Shown here in pieces: positions 24,536-33,352 of a stretch of DNA of 36,259 nucleotides (position 1 is the first letter of the stretch; each line of letters starts with the position of its first letter). Both the position numbers and the translations under genes were made by a program. A model generated the notes under the pieces. The model searched no databases, was not told the DNA's origin, and worked only from the letters and a program-made list of their open reading frames with translations. The stretch is from an uncultured Saprospiraceae bacterium (lineage in GTDB: Bacteria; Bacteroidota; Bacteroidia; Chitinophagales; Saprospiraceae). The DNA lies in assembly GCA_938001865.1 (NCBI GenBank), contig CALLAW010000015.1, forward strand, positions 1 to 36,259, read 5' to 3'.

Positions 24536-25657
24536 TTAGCGAACAAATGGATCAGAAAATCTCTCCTGCAGCACAAAAGATTCATCTTGTAGAGTCATCA
24601 AAAAGGACTTAAGTGCCTCTCGATCTCCAGTATTCATCTCTCTATTGGAGGACTTCAATCTGTTATCTAAGTTGGGATGATCCTGGACACCATATTGATA
24701 ATGATCTAGCACCTCATCCAGTGTATTGAATCTTCCGTCATGCATATATGGAGCAGTCATACCGATATTTCTCAGTGATGGCACTTTGAAGATCCCCTGT
24801 CCCATGCCCTGATCTGCGTAAGCGAGATCGAGACCTATATTGGCAGCATCTCCGCCAGTACCACCATAGAATGATCCTTCGTCACCTCCTGGGAAGAATC
24901 CACCATCCTCTCCAAAGACTAAATTATGCCCTAATACGCTATGACAGTCATTACACCCCACCCTTGCAAATACTTGCATGCCGGCACGTTCTATAGCAGT
25001 GAAATCTTCAAAATCGTTGTCTCTTGCAAGATCAAACTTACTCTGATTGCTATTAATAGACCTGACAAATTGAGCAAGCGCTTTACCTATGTTTTCTTGA
25101 GTGATGACCGAACTTCCAAACGCTTGATTGAAGAGGTTAGGATAGTAATCTTTCGCTGACAGCTTTTCCGCAAGGTAATCAAGATCTTCTATCCCCATCT
25201 CGATATGATTCTGCACAGGGAGTAATACTTGCTCTTCCAATACAGACTGAGACATATCCCAAAAGAACGTATTAGAAAATTGGAGATTAATCAAGCTTGG
25301 TGTATTGCGATGAGTGAGTTCATCGCCAAACCCAGAACTAAATTGCCTACCATCTGCAAATGAGAACTCAGGGAGATGACAGGTCCCACACGAGATCCTT
25401 CCATTGAGAGACAAATCTGGATCATAAAACAACACCCTCCCTAACTGAGCACCTTCATTAGTGGTCACATTGTCAAAGGGTTCATTAGAGTGGACAAACA
25501 ACCCTTCTGTTTCCATCGCTGAGAGATAGTCATCAGGAACTTCAGGAAGAATAGGTACATCCGGGGCATGACTTACTGCTGGAGATGATTCCTTACTACA
25601 ACTGAGCATAACTATACCCATCAAGCAGCACAAAAAGAGTCTGTAAGTAATATTCAT
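24536..25657 (-). CDS. Di-haem cytochrome c peroxidase/MauG-family lipoprotein
   Basis: A 373-residue periplasmic lipoprotein (lipobox LSC, Cys20). Two haem c attachment sites are C90-GT-C-H94 and C235-ND-C-H239. Conserved family segments follow: LGRVLFYDPDLSLNGRISCGTCH, HRNTPSLINLQF, VPSLRNIGMTAPYMHDGRF and LDEVLDHYQYGVQ. Members reduce H2O2 using electrons from small cytochromes or act as MauG-like oxidases. It lies 37 bp behind a barrel-protein gene on the same strand, so the two may be co-transcribed. It converges with the UDG-like gene, only 19 bp away. Confidence 0.9.
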   Translation of the reverse strand: MNITYRLFLCCLMGIVMLSCSKESSPAVSHAPDVPILPEVPDDYLSAMETEGLFVHSNEPFDNVTTNEGAQLGRVLFYDPDLSLNGRISCGTCHLPEFSFADGRQFSSGFGDELTHRNTPSLINLQFSNTFFWDMSQSVLEEQVLLPVQNHIEMGIEDLDYLAEKLSAKDYYPNLFNQAFGSSVITQENIGKALAQFVRSINSNQSKFDLARDNDFEDFTAIERAGMQVFARVGCNDCHSVLGHNLVFGEDGGFFPGGDEGSFYGGTGGDAANIGLDLAYADQGMGQGIFKVPSLRNIGMTAPYMHDGRFNTLDEVLDHYQYGVQDHPNLDNRLKSSNREMNTGDREALKSFLMTLQDESFVLQERFSDPFVR

Positions 25658-25694
25658 AATTGTTTGTTTTGAAGGAAGATGATTAAAATTATGA

Positions 25695-26471
25695 CTAAAA
25701 AGCCATTTTTACAAATATTGAAATCGGTAATTTTACTGCAAAGTTGGAATTTGTCCTCTCTTGATTTGTGATCTCTTCTTCGTTGACACTGCTGATCTCA
25801 GTACTCTTTCTCCTCGTACCAACCAGAGCAGTTTCCACCCAAAATCCAATCTTATCATTGACCCAGTAAGTAAGCCCTAGTGGCAATCCTACACCTATCC
25901 CATTAGTCCGTCTCTCCGTCGTCGATGTATTATTAACACCTCCATCAAAATCAAAATTACTTTCAAAAATGTTAAAGATGGCATCCACTCCATAATGAAG
26001 CTCTAAACTCCGTGTGAGTGGTCGTCTCCATTCTACTCCTGTCCGTGCAAATATCTGATGGAATGTGGAGTTAAATGAAACATCTTGGATATCCTCGTTC
26101 CGTGATAGTGAAACATTGAACCCATTACGCCAGTAGACCGAATCGCCTACTTTGAAGTTGATCATGATCAACTCTTGATTAGCTGAGTTGAATGGAGTAG
26201 CCGGTGATATTATCCTCTGGAGCAAAGGTGAGACATTAACCCCAAACTCTAGCTTAAGGGTGTTGCGACTCGTGTCTGTGATAAGCTGCACCTCTTCATA
26301 CTTAGCTCCGTCTGCAACCCAACTCTCCAAGGTCACACCATTATCTAAGAGACTTGGGTCATAGACTCTTACAGGATATTTACCGAGAGAATCTTGCAAT
26401 AGCTGATCTTGAGAATACACGAGAGTTCCTACTACAGTGAAGAGAAGTGACAAGAAAAGGTGCTTTTTCAT
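25695..26471 (-). CDS. Outer-membrane beta-barrel-like protein of unknown function
   Basis: A 258-residue protein with a signal peptide (MKKHLFLSLLFTVVGTLVYSQ). The remainder alternates polar and hydrophobic residues with barrel-like strands (LKLEFGVNVSPLLQRI, LELHYGVDAIFNIFES, GIGVGLPLGLTYWVNDKIGFWVETALVG). It ends VKLPISIFVKMAF, with the terminal Phe favoured by BAM-assembled barrels. It precedes the cytochrome c peroxidase gene by 37 bp. No specific family is recognised. Confidence 0.7.
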   Translation of the reverse strand: MKKHLFLSLLFTVVGTLVYSQDQLLQDSLGKYPVRVYDPSLLDNGVTLESWVADGAKYEEVQLITDTSRNTLKLEFGVNVSPLLQRIISPATPFNSANQELIMINFKVGDSVYWRNGFNVSLSRNEDIQDVSFNSTFHQIFARTGVEWRRPLTRSLELHYGVDAIFNIFESNFDFDGGVNNTSTTERRTNGIGVGLPLGLTYWVNDKIGFWVETALVGTRRKSTEISSVNEEEITNQERTNSNFAVKLPISIFVKMAF

Positions 26472-26651
26472 ATTGTTTGCTTATTTGTTGATCGTTTGGA
26501 GTCCCGCTATACTCTAAAGGACTTATGGTACCATACACTTTACAATGACGTAACATTGTCGAACTTGGTTGGGTGATATAGACTAAAAAAATACTTAAAT
26601 GTGCTATGAGATATCCAATTCTTAGTAGTAACGTTGCTTTAAGATACAATA

Positions 26652-27152
26652 ATGAAAATGAAAAAACCAATCAAGCTCAAGTTTAGGTGGAGTGATCTAG
26701 ATCCTAATGGTCACGTCCGTAACTCCGCATACTGCGACACATTCGTCGATGCGAGGATGCAACTGTTCAAGGCAAGTGGATTTCCACTCAGTAAGCTCCT
26801 TGAGCTCAATCTGGGTCCAGTTGTAATCCGAGAAGACTTTTATTACATCAAAGAAATCTATGGCGATGCGGAAGTCTACGTATCGATTTATATTGCTGGG
26901 AAGTCAGAGGACAATAGATACTTTAGATTTGTCCAGCATATGTACAATACGAGTGGAACACTCAGTGCTTATTTAGAATTTACCTTCGGATTATTAGATC
27001 TGAGCTTACGCAAAATGGCAGTACCTCCTGCCCTGCTTCTCGAGTATTTTCTAGACCTAGAAAAGACCGAACACTATGAAATCATTGATAAGGCTACCCT
27101 GAAAAATCCAAGAATCCCCTACACAATAACCCTAAAAACAGACCAACTCTAA
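26652..27152 (+). CDS. Hotdog-fold acyl-CoA thioesterase (4HBT/YbgC-like)
   Basis: A 166-residue single hotdog domain. The conserved RWSDLDPNGHVRNSAYCDTF includes the likely catalytic D17 of the YbgC/4HBT class, and the long helix (YCDTFVDARMQLFKASG) matches the fold. It is slightly longer at the C-terminus than bacterial YbgC (~135). It probably hydrolyses an acyl-CoA, with unknown chain specificity. It is divergent from the barrel protein gene across 180 bp with no clear operator. Confidence 0.82.
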   Translation: MKMKKPIKLKFRWSDLDPNGHVRNSAYCDTFVDARMQLFKASGFPLSKLLELNLGPVVIREDFYYIKEIYGDAEVYVSIYIAGKSEDNRYFRFVQHMYNTSGTLSAYLEFTFGLLDLSLRKMAVPPALLLEYFLDLEKTEHYEIIDKATLKNPRIPYTITLKTDQL

Positions 27153-27271
27153 CCCCAAGAGCCATATTCACTCCGAATAACTGAAAAAGTCCTAAATTTA
27201 CGCCGAGTATGGTCACAGCCTTATGGCAAATCCAAAACTCAAAAAAAACTAACTAAAACTTACACTGCAAG

Positions 27272-28741
27272 ATGAAATACTTCTTAGGCAATAGCCCACT
27301 TTGGTTCAAGTACACGATGATCGGATTTCTAATCTTCAATGTTATCTCATTGATTGCTTTTGGACCGATGATCACAGCATGGCTGTTTATCGGAGAGTTC
27401 ATCTTCACACTGGCTATGGCTCTTAAGTGCTACCCTCTGCAGTCTGGTGGTCTACTTGCGATACAGGCGATATTGCTCAATCTCACTACTGCGCAGCATG
27501 CATATGACGAAGTCCATCACAACTTAGAGGTCATCTTGCTCCTCGTATTTATGGTCGCGGGTATCTACTTCATGAAGCCGCTAATCATGTATATCTTCAG
27601 TAAAGTATTTACCAAGATTAAGTCTAAGACGTTTCTCTCTATCCTCTTTGTGTTCCTTGCTGCTGTGTTATCGGCATTCTTGGATGCACTGACAGTGACA
27701 GCTGTATTGATCAGTGTGGCTGTGGGATTCTATGGAGTATATCACAAGATCCACTCAAGTGATGCAGACTATGATGACAGTGGTACTCTCGATCGTAAGC
27801 AACTCAGTGGGGAGACTCTTGAGCAGTTTAGAGCATTCTTGAGGTCACTCATCATGCATGGTGTAGTCGGTACTGCCTTAGGTGGTGTCATGACCATCGT
27901 CGGCGAACCCCAAAATCTCCTCATCGGACAAGAGATGGGATGGGACTTTATTGAATTTTTCAAGCGGATGGCACCTGTTACCCTCCCAGTGTTTGTATTC
28001 GGATTGATTACAACATTTGTCCTCGAGAAAACCAAGATATTTGAGTACGGCGTAGAGCTCCCAGAAACCGTCAGAACAATCATAGAAAACTATACTCAAG
28101 AAGAAGATAGAAATCGAACTGACAAGCAGAAATGGGGACTTAGAGTTCAGGCCGTTGCAGGTATCCTCTTGATCATCGGATTAGCACTCCATCTTGCTCC
28201 GGTTGGATTTATCGGTTTGGCTTTGATCATCATCCAGACAGCATTTATGGGTATTATAGATGAGCATAAGATCGGTCATGCCTTTGAAGAGGCACTCCCA
28301 TTTACCTCATTGCTTGTAGTATTCTTCGTAATAGTAGCGATGATACATGATCAGCATCTGTTCAAGCCTATCATAGACTGGGCATTAGCACTGCCTGTAG
28401 GTCAGCAACCGTCGATGTTCTATCTTGCCAATGGTATCCTATCGATGATCAGTGATAATGTCTTCGTAGCAACAGTGTATATTGGAGAAGTCAAAGAAGC
28501 ATTTGATAGTGGTGCTATCACTAGAGATCAACTTGACAAACTGGCTATTGCGATCAATACAGGGACTAATCTCCCGAGTGTAGCTACGCCTAATGGTCAA
28601 GCGGCATTCCTCTTCCTACTGACATCAGCATTAGCACCATTGATCAATCTCTCTTATGGTAAGATGGTCAAGATGGCACTACCGTATACGATAGTACTAG
28701 GTGGAGTCGGCCTACTCTGTGTCAATCTATTTGTCGCTTAG
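27272..28741 (+). CDS. nhaB: Na+/H+ antiporter NhaB
   Basis: A 489-residue inner-membrane antiporter exchanging internal Na+ for external H+. It is strikingly close to gammaproteobacterial Nha[16 protein letters not shown]-like start ([20 protein letters not shown]), [66 protein letters not shown] and [20 protein letters not shown] are all present. The other common bacterial antiporters NhaA and NhaD lack these motifs. Length matches E. coli NhaB (~510) with a shorter C-terminus. The 119-bp leader has no clear riboswitch or operator. It fits life in saline water. Confidence 0.94.
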   Translation: MKYFLGNSPLWFKYTMIGFLIFNVISLIAFGPMITAWLFIGEFIFTLAMALKCYPLQSGGLLAIQAILLNLTTAQHAYDEVHHNLEVILLLVFMVAGIYFMKPLIMYIFSKVFTKIKSKTFLSILFVFLAAVLSAFLDALTVTAVLISVAVGFYGVYHKIHSSDADYDDSGTLDRKQLSGETLEQFRAFLRSLIMHGVVGTALGGVMTIVGEPQNLLIGQEMGWDFIEFFKRMAPVTLPVFVFGLITTFVLEKTKIFEYGVELPETVRTIIENYTQEEDRNRTDKQKWGLRVQAVAGILLIIGLALHLAPVGFIGLALIIIQTAFMGIIDEHKIGHAFEEALPFTSLLVVFFVIVAMIHDQHLFKPIIDWALALPVGQQPSMFYLANGILSMISDNVFVATVYIGEVKEAFDSGAITRDQLDKLAIAINTGTNLPSVATPNGQAAFLFLLTSALAPLINLSYGKMVKMALPYTIVLGGVGLLCVNLFVA

Positions 28742-28761
28742 AGTGTAACACCAGTTTAAGA

Positions 28762-29367
28762 TTATACTGATCTAAGAGAGAGATCAAAGTTTACCACCAG
28801 AAGACCAGCGGTATTCTGTGGTACGATATCTAAGATTCTCAACTCAGCTTCTGGCTTAGAGGCCCATGGATCGTCTTCGATGTTGGGATCACCTTTGAAG
28901 TAGATCTGAGAGATTAGCTCCTTGGAGCTGTTGTGAGTTACCCGATAGTGGATATGGGATGGTCGATAGAGCTTCGCATTTGGATACTTACCGGGTATGA
29001 TCGTCCTGAAGGAGTATTCCCCACTCTCATCAGTGATCAATCTCCCTCGCTGATTGTATGCTGGAGAATCATTATCATATTCTCCGTCAGCATTGCAGTG
29101 CCAGATCTCAACTCCTGCGTCTCTCAGAGGAGTGATACAATCATCTCCGTACACTACTCCCCTGAGTATAATCTCTGACCCCTCCAATCCATCGTATGTA
29201 AGATCTGACCGCAATGGTGCATCTGGCCGATAATACGGACCCAAGATATCATTAGTCGTCTCGCAATCACCGAGGTAAGTACCATCAGCCATCTTGACTA
29301 CCGACCCATAAGTTGACAGCCCTAAGACAGCCATCGTTGACTTATATATAAATTGCTTCCTATCCAT
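28762..29367 (-). CDS. Intradiol ring-cleavage dioxygenase-like exported protein
   Basis: A 201-residue protein with an intradiol dioxygenase catalytic core. The Fe(III) ligands can be assigned as Y97 (IWHCNADGEYDN), Y128 (IPGKYPN), H138 and H140 (RPSHIHY). An N-terminal segment (MDRKQFIYKSTMAVLGLSTYG) looks like an export leader without twin Arg. Bacteroidota often encode such exported intradiol-like proteins with unknown substrates; classical catechol/protocatechuate enzymes are cytoplasmic. There are no other aromatic degradation genes nearby. It converges with nhaB, 20 bp apart. Confidence 0.85.
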   Translation of the reverse strand: MDRKQFIYKSTMAVLGLSTYGSVVKMADGTYLGDCETTNDILGPYYRPDAPLRSDLTYDGLEGSEIILRGVVYGDDCITPLRDAGVEIWHCNADGEYDNDSPAYNQRGRLITDESGEYSFRTIIPGKYPNAKLYRPSHIHYRVTHNSSKELISQIYFKGDPNIEDDPWASKPEAELRILDIVPQNTAGLLVVNFDLSLRSV

Positions 29368-29519
29368 AGTAATATGAGAGTAGTATGGATCTCATACATG
29401 TGTAACGCTACAGAGCCTGATAAATATTTTAATTCACCACTCAATTGACCAAAGATTAACAACTGAACTCTTGCTTATAGTAATATGACTCCTCCCAATG
29501 GATGCAAGTATCTGTACCT

Positions 29520-29537
29520 GCATTTGCATGCAAATGC
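29520..29537. promoter_or_regulatory. Perfect 18-bp palindrome upstream of the GNAT gene
   Basis: GCATTTGCATGCAAATGC is its own reverse complement with no spacer. It ends 41 bp before the TTG start at 29579. TGCATTTG (29519-29526) within it is a one-mismatch match to the -7 box TAnnTTTG, so a bound regulator could compete with RNA polymerase. No regulator gene is adjacent. Confidence 0.6.
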
Positions 29538-29578
29538 TAATAACCCGTATCTTGCTTGCTCACTAATCTCTATTCAAA

Positions 29579-30160
29579 TTGAGAAAGGCAACCTTATCGG
29601 ACAAGCAACTCGTAGCGGAGATCCTTGTCTCAGCATTTGCTCCATTGACCAAGATGAACTCTATCAACTTAGTCGTCAAGCAAGATGCGAAGAGACTCGA
29701 AAGGATGCATGTATTGATGGAGTATCTCTTCGTAAGATCCATACGGTATGGTGCAGTCTATCTCTCTGACAACAATAAAGCATGTCTCCTCACCAGAGAG
29801 GAACATTCACCTCCTCTCAGTCTCACAAGCATAAGAGAAGATCTTACACTGGTACGTAAATGTATAGGGATCACCCGAGTATTTGGAGCTCTCAGAAGAC
29901 AGAGAATAGTCAACAGACACTATCCAAATACACCCCATATCAGACCTGTAATCTTAGGTGCTAGTCATGAGGCTAAAGGAAAAGGATCTGCTGCGAGACT
30001 ACTCTTACAAGTCCATCAGTCCTATCGAGATAATACACTCCCAGTCATCCTAGATGCTGCCGATGTAGCCAATGTCAAACTCTACGAACGGTTTGGATTT
30101 AGAGTAATCAGCAAAGAAGAGTCGCTTGGCTTTCCAATTTACTTTTTACGGATGAATTAG
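29579..30160 (+). CDS. GNAT-family N-acetyltransferase
   Basis: A 193-residue acetyltransferase. It begins MRKATLSDKQLVAEILVSAFAPL, a typical GNAT first strand and helix. The acetyl-CoA pyrophosphate loop is in LGASHEAKGKGSAARLL (R/Q-x-x-G-x-G/A pattern as KGKGSA), and the end VKLYERFGFRVISKEE is the conserved strand-helix of motif B. The substrate is unknown. No ATG is available near the N-terminus; TTG 29579 gives the best start. The gene converges with the DUF547 gene, 16 bp apart. Confidence 0.82.
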   Translation: MRKATLSDKQLVAEILVSAFAPLTKMNSINLVVKQDAKRLERMHVLMEYLFVRSIRYGAVYLSDNNKACLLTREEHSPPLSLTSIREDLTLVRKCIGITRVFGALRRQRIVNRHYPNTPHIRPVILGASHEAKGKGSAARLLLQVHQSYRDNTLPVILDAADVANVKLYERFGFRVISKEESLGFPIYFLRMN

Positions 30161-30176
30161 CGCTTACCTAAGTTTA

Positions 30177-30908
30177 TTACTTGGTATTGAGACTCCAGTC
30201 ATACTCATAGTGGCTCATCTCTGTAGATACTTCTATGGGATCTTGACGATATTGGTTGATATATGAGACGACATTACTCTTCCCACCAAAGTCAGATGCA
30301 TACCAGTTAAATATTTGCGAAAGCTCCACTTGGTTATCGCTAACCTTGATAAATGTTGGATCATTAATCGCAGCTTTGGTCTGTTGCTCTAATTGAGACT
30401 GTAACTGATCTGGAGTATATGCAGTAGAAGTAATCGGAGGACATCCATTAGCTCCACAGACGAGTACAAAGTGAAATCTCGGATCATTAAACTGACTGAT
30501 AAGTCTTTCTTTTTCGAGTTGATTAAGAGTCATTTGGCTCTGAGCAACAGTTACTAGATTCTTATCAAAAAATCCAGGAACATCCATTACAGAGGTGAGT
30601 GGGGAGTGCTTGATGATCTGATTGATTACGTGCAGATTGTAGGCATTGATATAGAATGCTTGCAGTGATCTACCGTCGAGCTGTGAGATGTCCGCATTAG
30701 CAATCTCATCGATCAATGTAGTGAATGCTGCATCACTCTTGAGACTATTATAATCGACTAATCCATTACTCACATTTGCTGAGAGTAATGCGTCTACTCT
30801 ATTGAAGAAACCCTGATCGATACTCTGACCAAGAGTGACACTTGTAATACCGAAGGCTATGATGAAGGTGTTAATGATGGACTTGACAAATCTGCTATTC
30901 TTTTTCAT
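30177..30908 (-). CDS. DUF547 domain-containing secreted protein
   Basis: A 243-residue protein with a signal peptide (to about TSVTLGQS) and a DUF547 domain. Typical segments are LVDYNSLKSD, QAFYINAYNLHVINQII, PLTSVMDVPGFFDK, LEKERLI, RFHFVLVCGANGCPPI and LSQIFNWYASDFGG. The domain is predicted to be distantly related to papain-like or transglutaminase folds, with C in VCGANGCPP a possible active residue, but no activity is known. It stands 214 bp behind the AlkB-like gene, apparently in its own transcription unit. Confidence 0.86.
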   Translation of the reverse strand: MKKNSRFVKSIINTFIIAFGITSVTLGQSIDQGFFNRVDALLSANVSNGLVDYNSLKSDAAFTTLIDEIANADISQLDGRSLQAFYINAYNLHVINQIIKHSPLTSVMDVPGFFDKNLVTVAQSQMTLNQLEKERLISQFNDPRFHFVLVCGANGCPPITSTAYTPDQLQSQLEQQTKAAINDPTFIKVSDNQVELSQIFNWYASDFGGKSNVVSYINQYRQDPIEVSTEMSHYEYDWSLNTK

Positions 30909-31122
30909 GTTATTAGATTTTTGATTTTAATAAGATATTACAAATCTCTTGCAATCTGAGGTGATATCCATCGACAAGACTTCCTGAGTAACTGTCAATA
31001 TTTCCCTAATACCCAATCCCTCGTTGTCTCTCAACTCTCTATAGAGTGACTGTTGTCTATCATACGTGACCAAATTGAGAATTAGATTATCATCACAGGT
31101 TGAGTACCAATAATATCAACCA

Positions 31123-31740
31123 TCATACAGGATGGATCACTCTAAATGTGAGGTTGATTCTCTCTCCGATTTTCTTTTTTGTCTTAGGCACTTGATGTAG
31201 CCAATGATGCTGCATCTCACCTTGCATGATGAGTAAGCTACCATGTGTAAGGAGTATCTCTACCCTCTCGTCAGTCTGCATGTGCTTGAGTTGAAACTTC
31301 CGAGATGCACCGAAGTTAACTGAAGCTATGACTGGATTACGTCCTAGCTCTTTCTCTGCATCAGTATGCCATGACATAGAATCTTGTCCTCCACGATACC
31401 TATTGAGCAGTACACTATTGAAGTTGGCTACTGTCTGTGTCTCTATCTTGCTCTTGATACTCAGTAACTCTTGCGTCCATGGATGAGGCTCAAATGTGAT
31501 CCCTGAAAAAGAATAATCCATCCCTGTATCACCATACCATGCCGTGAGCCGTGGAAAGAGTACTTGCTTGCCATACATCTGCATCGACTCTTGCTTCCAC
31601 TTGATCGTGTCAGTAAGTACCTCTAGATATTGCTTAGATTCTGCAATACCAAAAAAGTTATCTATATGGATATACTCGCCACCATTAAGAGTATAGTGGG
31701 TCTTAGGATTACCTTGATTGAAGAGGTTGAGCTGTGACAT
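31123..31740 (-). CDS. AlkB-like 2-oxoglutarate/Fe(II) dioxygenase (DNA/RNA alkylation repair)
   Basis: A 205-residue dioxygenase. Fe ligands H125 and D127 (SWHTDAEKELG) and H182 (WLHQVP), and 2OG-binding R194/R200 (ERINLTFR), match the ALKBH2/ALKBH3-type enzymes, including FGASRKFQLKH and HGSLLIMQGEMQHHWLH. These remove 1-methyladenine and 3-methylcytosine by oxidative demethylation. Length fits the family. No ada/alkA neighbour or operator was seen. Confidence 0.92.
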   Translation of the reverse strand: MSQLNLFNQGNPKTHYTLNGGEYIHIDNFFGIAESKQYLEVLTDTIKWKQESMQMYGKQVLFPRLTAWYGDTGMDYSFSGITFEPHPWTQELLSIKSKIETQTVANFNSVLLNRYRGGQDSMSWHTDAEKELGRNPVIASVNFGASRKFQLKHMQTDERVEILLTHGSLLIMQGEMQHHWLHQVPKTKKKIGERINLTFRVIHPV

Positions 31741-31868
31741 ATCAGATACATTATATCTCTCAAAGTTAATCGATTACAATAACACAGTTGATGATTATCA
31801 TCCTTAGATATTACACAATGGCTCTTCTCAGAACAGATACATCTCTGAGTACAATGATCATAATGATC

Positions 31869-33260
31869 TTAGAACTTCAGATCTGGCACATTGTTGACAT
31901 CGACCTTGAGGACTGCATCTATGAGCAGAGTAGATTGGATATAATCTGACAATAAGAGGAACTCATCTATATCGATCTCATTGAGAGTTACCTGCATATC
32001 CACACCTTTGGCTACGACCATTGACTCTAGATTGCGATCTATGATATGCTGAATATCACCAATTTGGTCCTTCAAAGAAAACTGGAGTAACTCCGCTAAC
32101 TTACTTTTGATGATGCCTTTGCCAATCCATGCAGCTGCTTGTTGGATGACATTTTTGGTCTGTACCTTGACATCGATATCCTTAGCATAAAGAAGTTTAT
32201 TCTCTCTGTCGTATTCTGGAATTCCGCTAATCAAGAGAGTCCCATTAAACGATCCCTCAACATCAGCGATCGCTTGGATATGTCTGCCAGAGCCTCTGAT
32301 ATCTAGTGACTTGATCGTAATAGTACGCTTGTTATCGGTAAATGTCTGACCGACAATGTAGCTACTGACAACTTCCTTAATCTGTTGATACGTAATCTCA
32401 ACTGGCAGTGCTAAAGTAGAGGAGTCAGCCTCTATGTCAGTCCATTCGAATCTTGGCAGCCCTTTGAATATCCCATCTGCTGGCTTATTAGCATGCAGTT
32501 TACTATTGATATTGAATGTCACTACATTACTGATGACTTCAGCGTCATTTTGAAATCCAGCAAGCATGATAGTATCTGGCGAGACTTGGATGTATCCGCT
32601 GTAAGGGTCATCTATCTTGATCGGATGTCTTACATTATTTGCTACTTTATCGACATACTCTTGGATCCTTACCTTATTAGAGAGTGCATCATCTACTTGA
32701 TCAGTAAACTTCTGCTTACTCCTCTCGATAATACTATTTGCGATACCCTCGATCGAAAATCCCCCAATACCACTGACGACTTTCATTGGTTTAGTCCATT
32801 GATAATCGATGAGCTCAGTCTGTGTGCTTACATTCCAAAATGGATCAATGTCAACAGCAGTCGTAGTCATGAGATTGACAGTACCCATTGCTTTGACCTT
32901 CGTCATGAGTACTTTTTTCACGACAGTGATCTTCAGAGGAATATTGGCTAGGATGTCCCTCTCCGAAGCTTCGATATAGCAGTCATCAGCTCTCTGTATA
33001 ATTACCTCCATACCATCTATCTCACTCAGTATCCCACTCTCTATCAGAGAGTCTAGTGACATATTCATCAGCTCACTGAGGACTGACTTTTTGAATGTAA
33101 TCGGGAGGTGTATTTCTGAGTATCTCACAGATGATTGTTTAATTGATGATTGATATGCTCGATCTGCAGTATTGGCAATACTTCGCTTCTTAGAAGCACA
33201 GCTCGATCCAAAAATACCAGTAATAGCTAAGAAGAAAAATACGATTTTGATTGACTTCAT
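31869..33260 (-). CDS. DUF4403 family lipoprotein
   Basis: A 463-residue lipoprotein (signal peptide with lipobox GSSC at residues ~18-21). The body is a beta-rich repeat pair with family segments HLPITFKKSVLSELMN, DIDPFWNVSTQTELIDYQW and LLISGIPEYDRENKLLYAKDIDVKVQTKN. DUF4403 proteins have been proposed to resemble lipid-binding TULIP/BPI-type folds, which would suggest lipid handling in the envelope; this is inference. A hairpin precedes it and separates it from the giant adhesin gene. Confidence 0.84.
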   Translation of the reverse strand: MKSIKIVFFFLAITGIFGSSCASKKRSIANTADRAYQSSIKQSSVRYSEIHLPITFKKSVLSELMNMSLDSLIESGILSEIDGMEVIIQRADDCYIEASERDILANIPLKITVVKKVLMTKVKAMGTVNLMTTTAVDIDPFWNVSTQTELIDYQWTKPMKVVSGIGGFSIEGIANSIIERSKQKFTDQVDDALSNKVRIQEYVDKVANNVRHPIKIDDPYSGYIQVSPDTIMLAGFQNDAEVISNVVTFNINSKLHANKPADGIFKGLPRFEWTDIEADSSTLALPVEITYQQIKEVVSSYIVGQTFTDNKRTITIKSLDIRGSGRHIQAIADVEGSFNGTLLISGIPEYDRENKLLYAKDIDVKVQTKNVIQQAAAWIGKGIIKSKLAELLQFSLKDQIGDIQHIIDRNLESMVVAKGVDMQVTLNEIDIDEFLLLSDYIQSTLLIDAVLKVDVNNVPDLKF

Positions 33261-33288
33261 TTCAGTAATTAGATAAGTATCAGATAGA

Positions 33289-33321
33289 CGAAGAGGTTAC
33301 CTAAAAAAGATAACCTCTTCG
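33289..33321 (-). terminator. Hairpin terminator of the giant surface-protein gene
   Basis: CGAAGAGGTTA (33289-33299) and TAACCTCTTCG (33311-33321) form a perfect 11-bp stem with an 11-nt loop, 32 bp beyond the surface protein's stop on the minus strand. A T-rich run lies in the loop, not after the stem, so termination strength is uncertain. It could also shape the leader of the DUF4403 gene. Confidence 0.6.
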
Positions 33322-33352
33322 AATAATAGTTTAGTATGTTCTCAAACTACAA

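Noticed and set aside
32493-32951. 152-codon plus-strand frame
   Set aside because: It is entirely antisense to the DUF4403 gene, which has clear family motifs and a lipobox.
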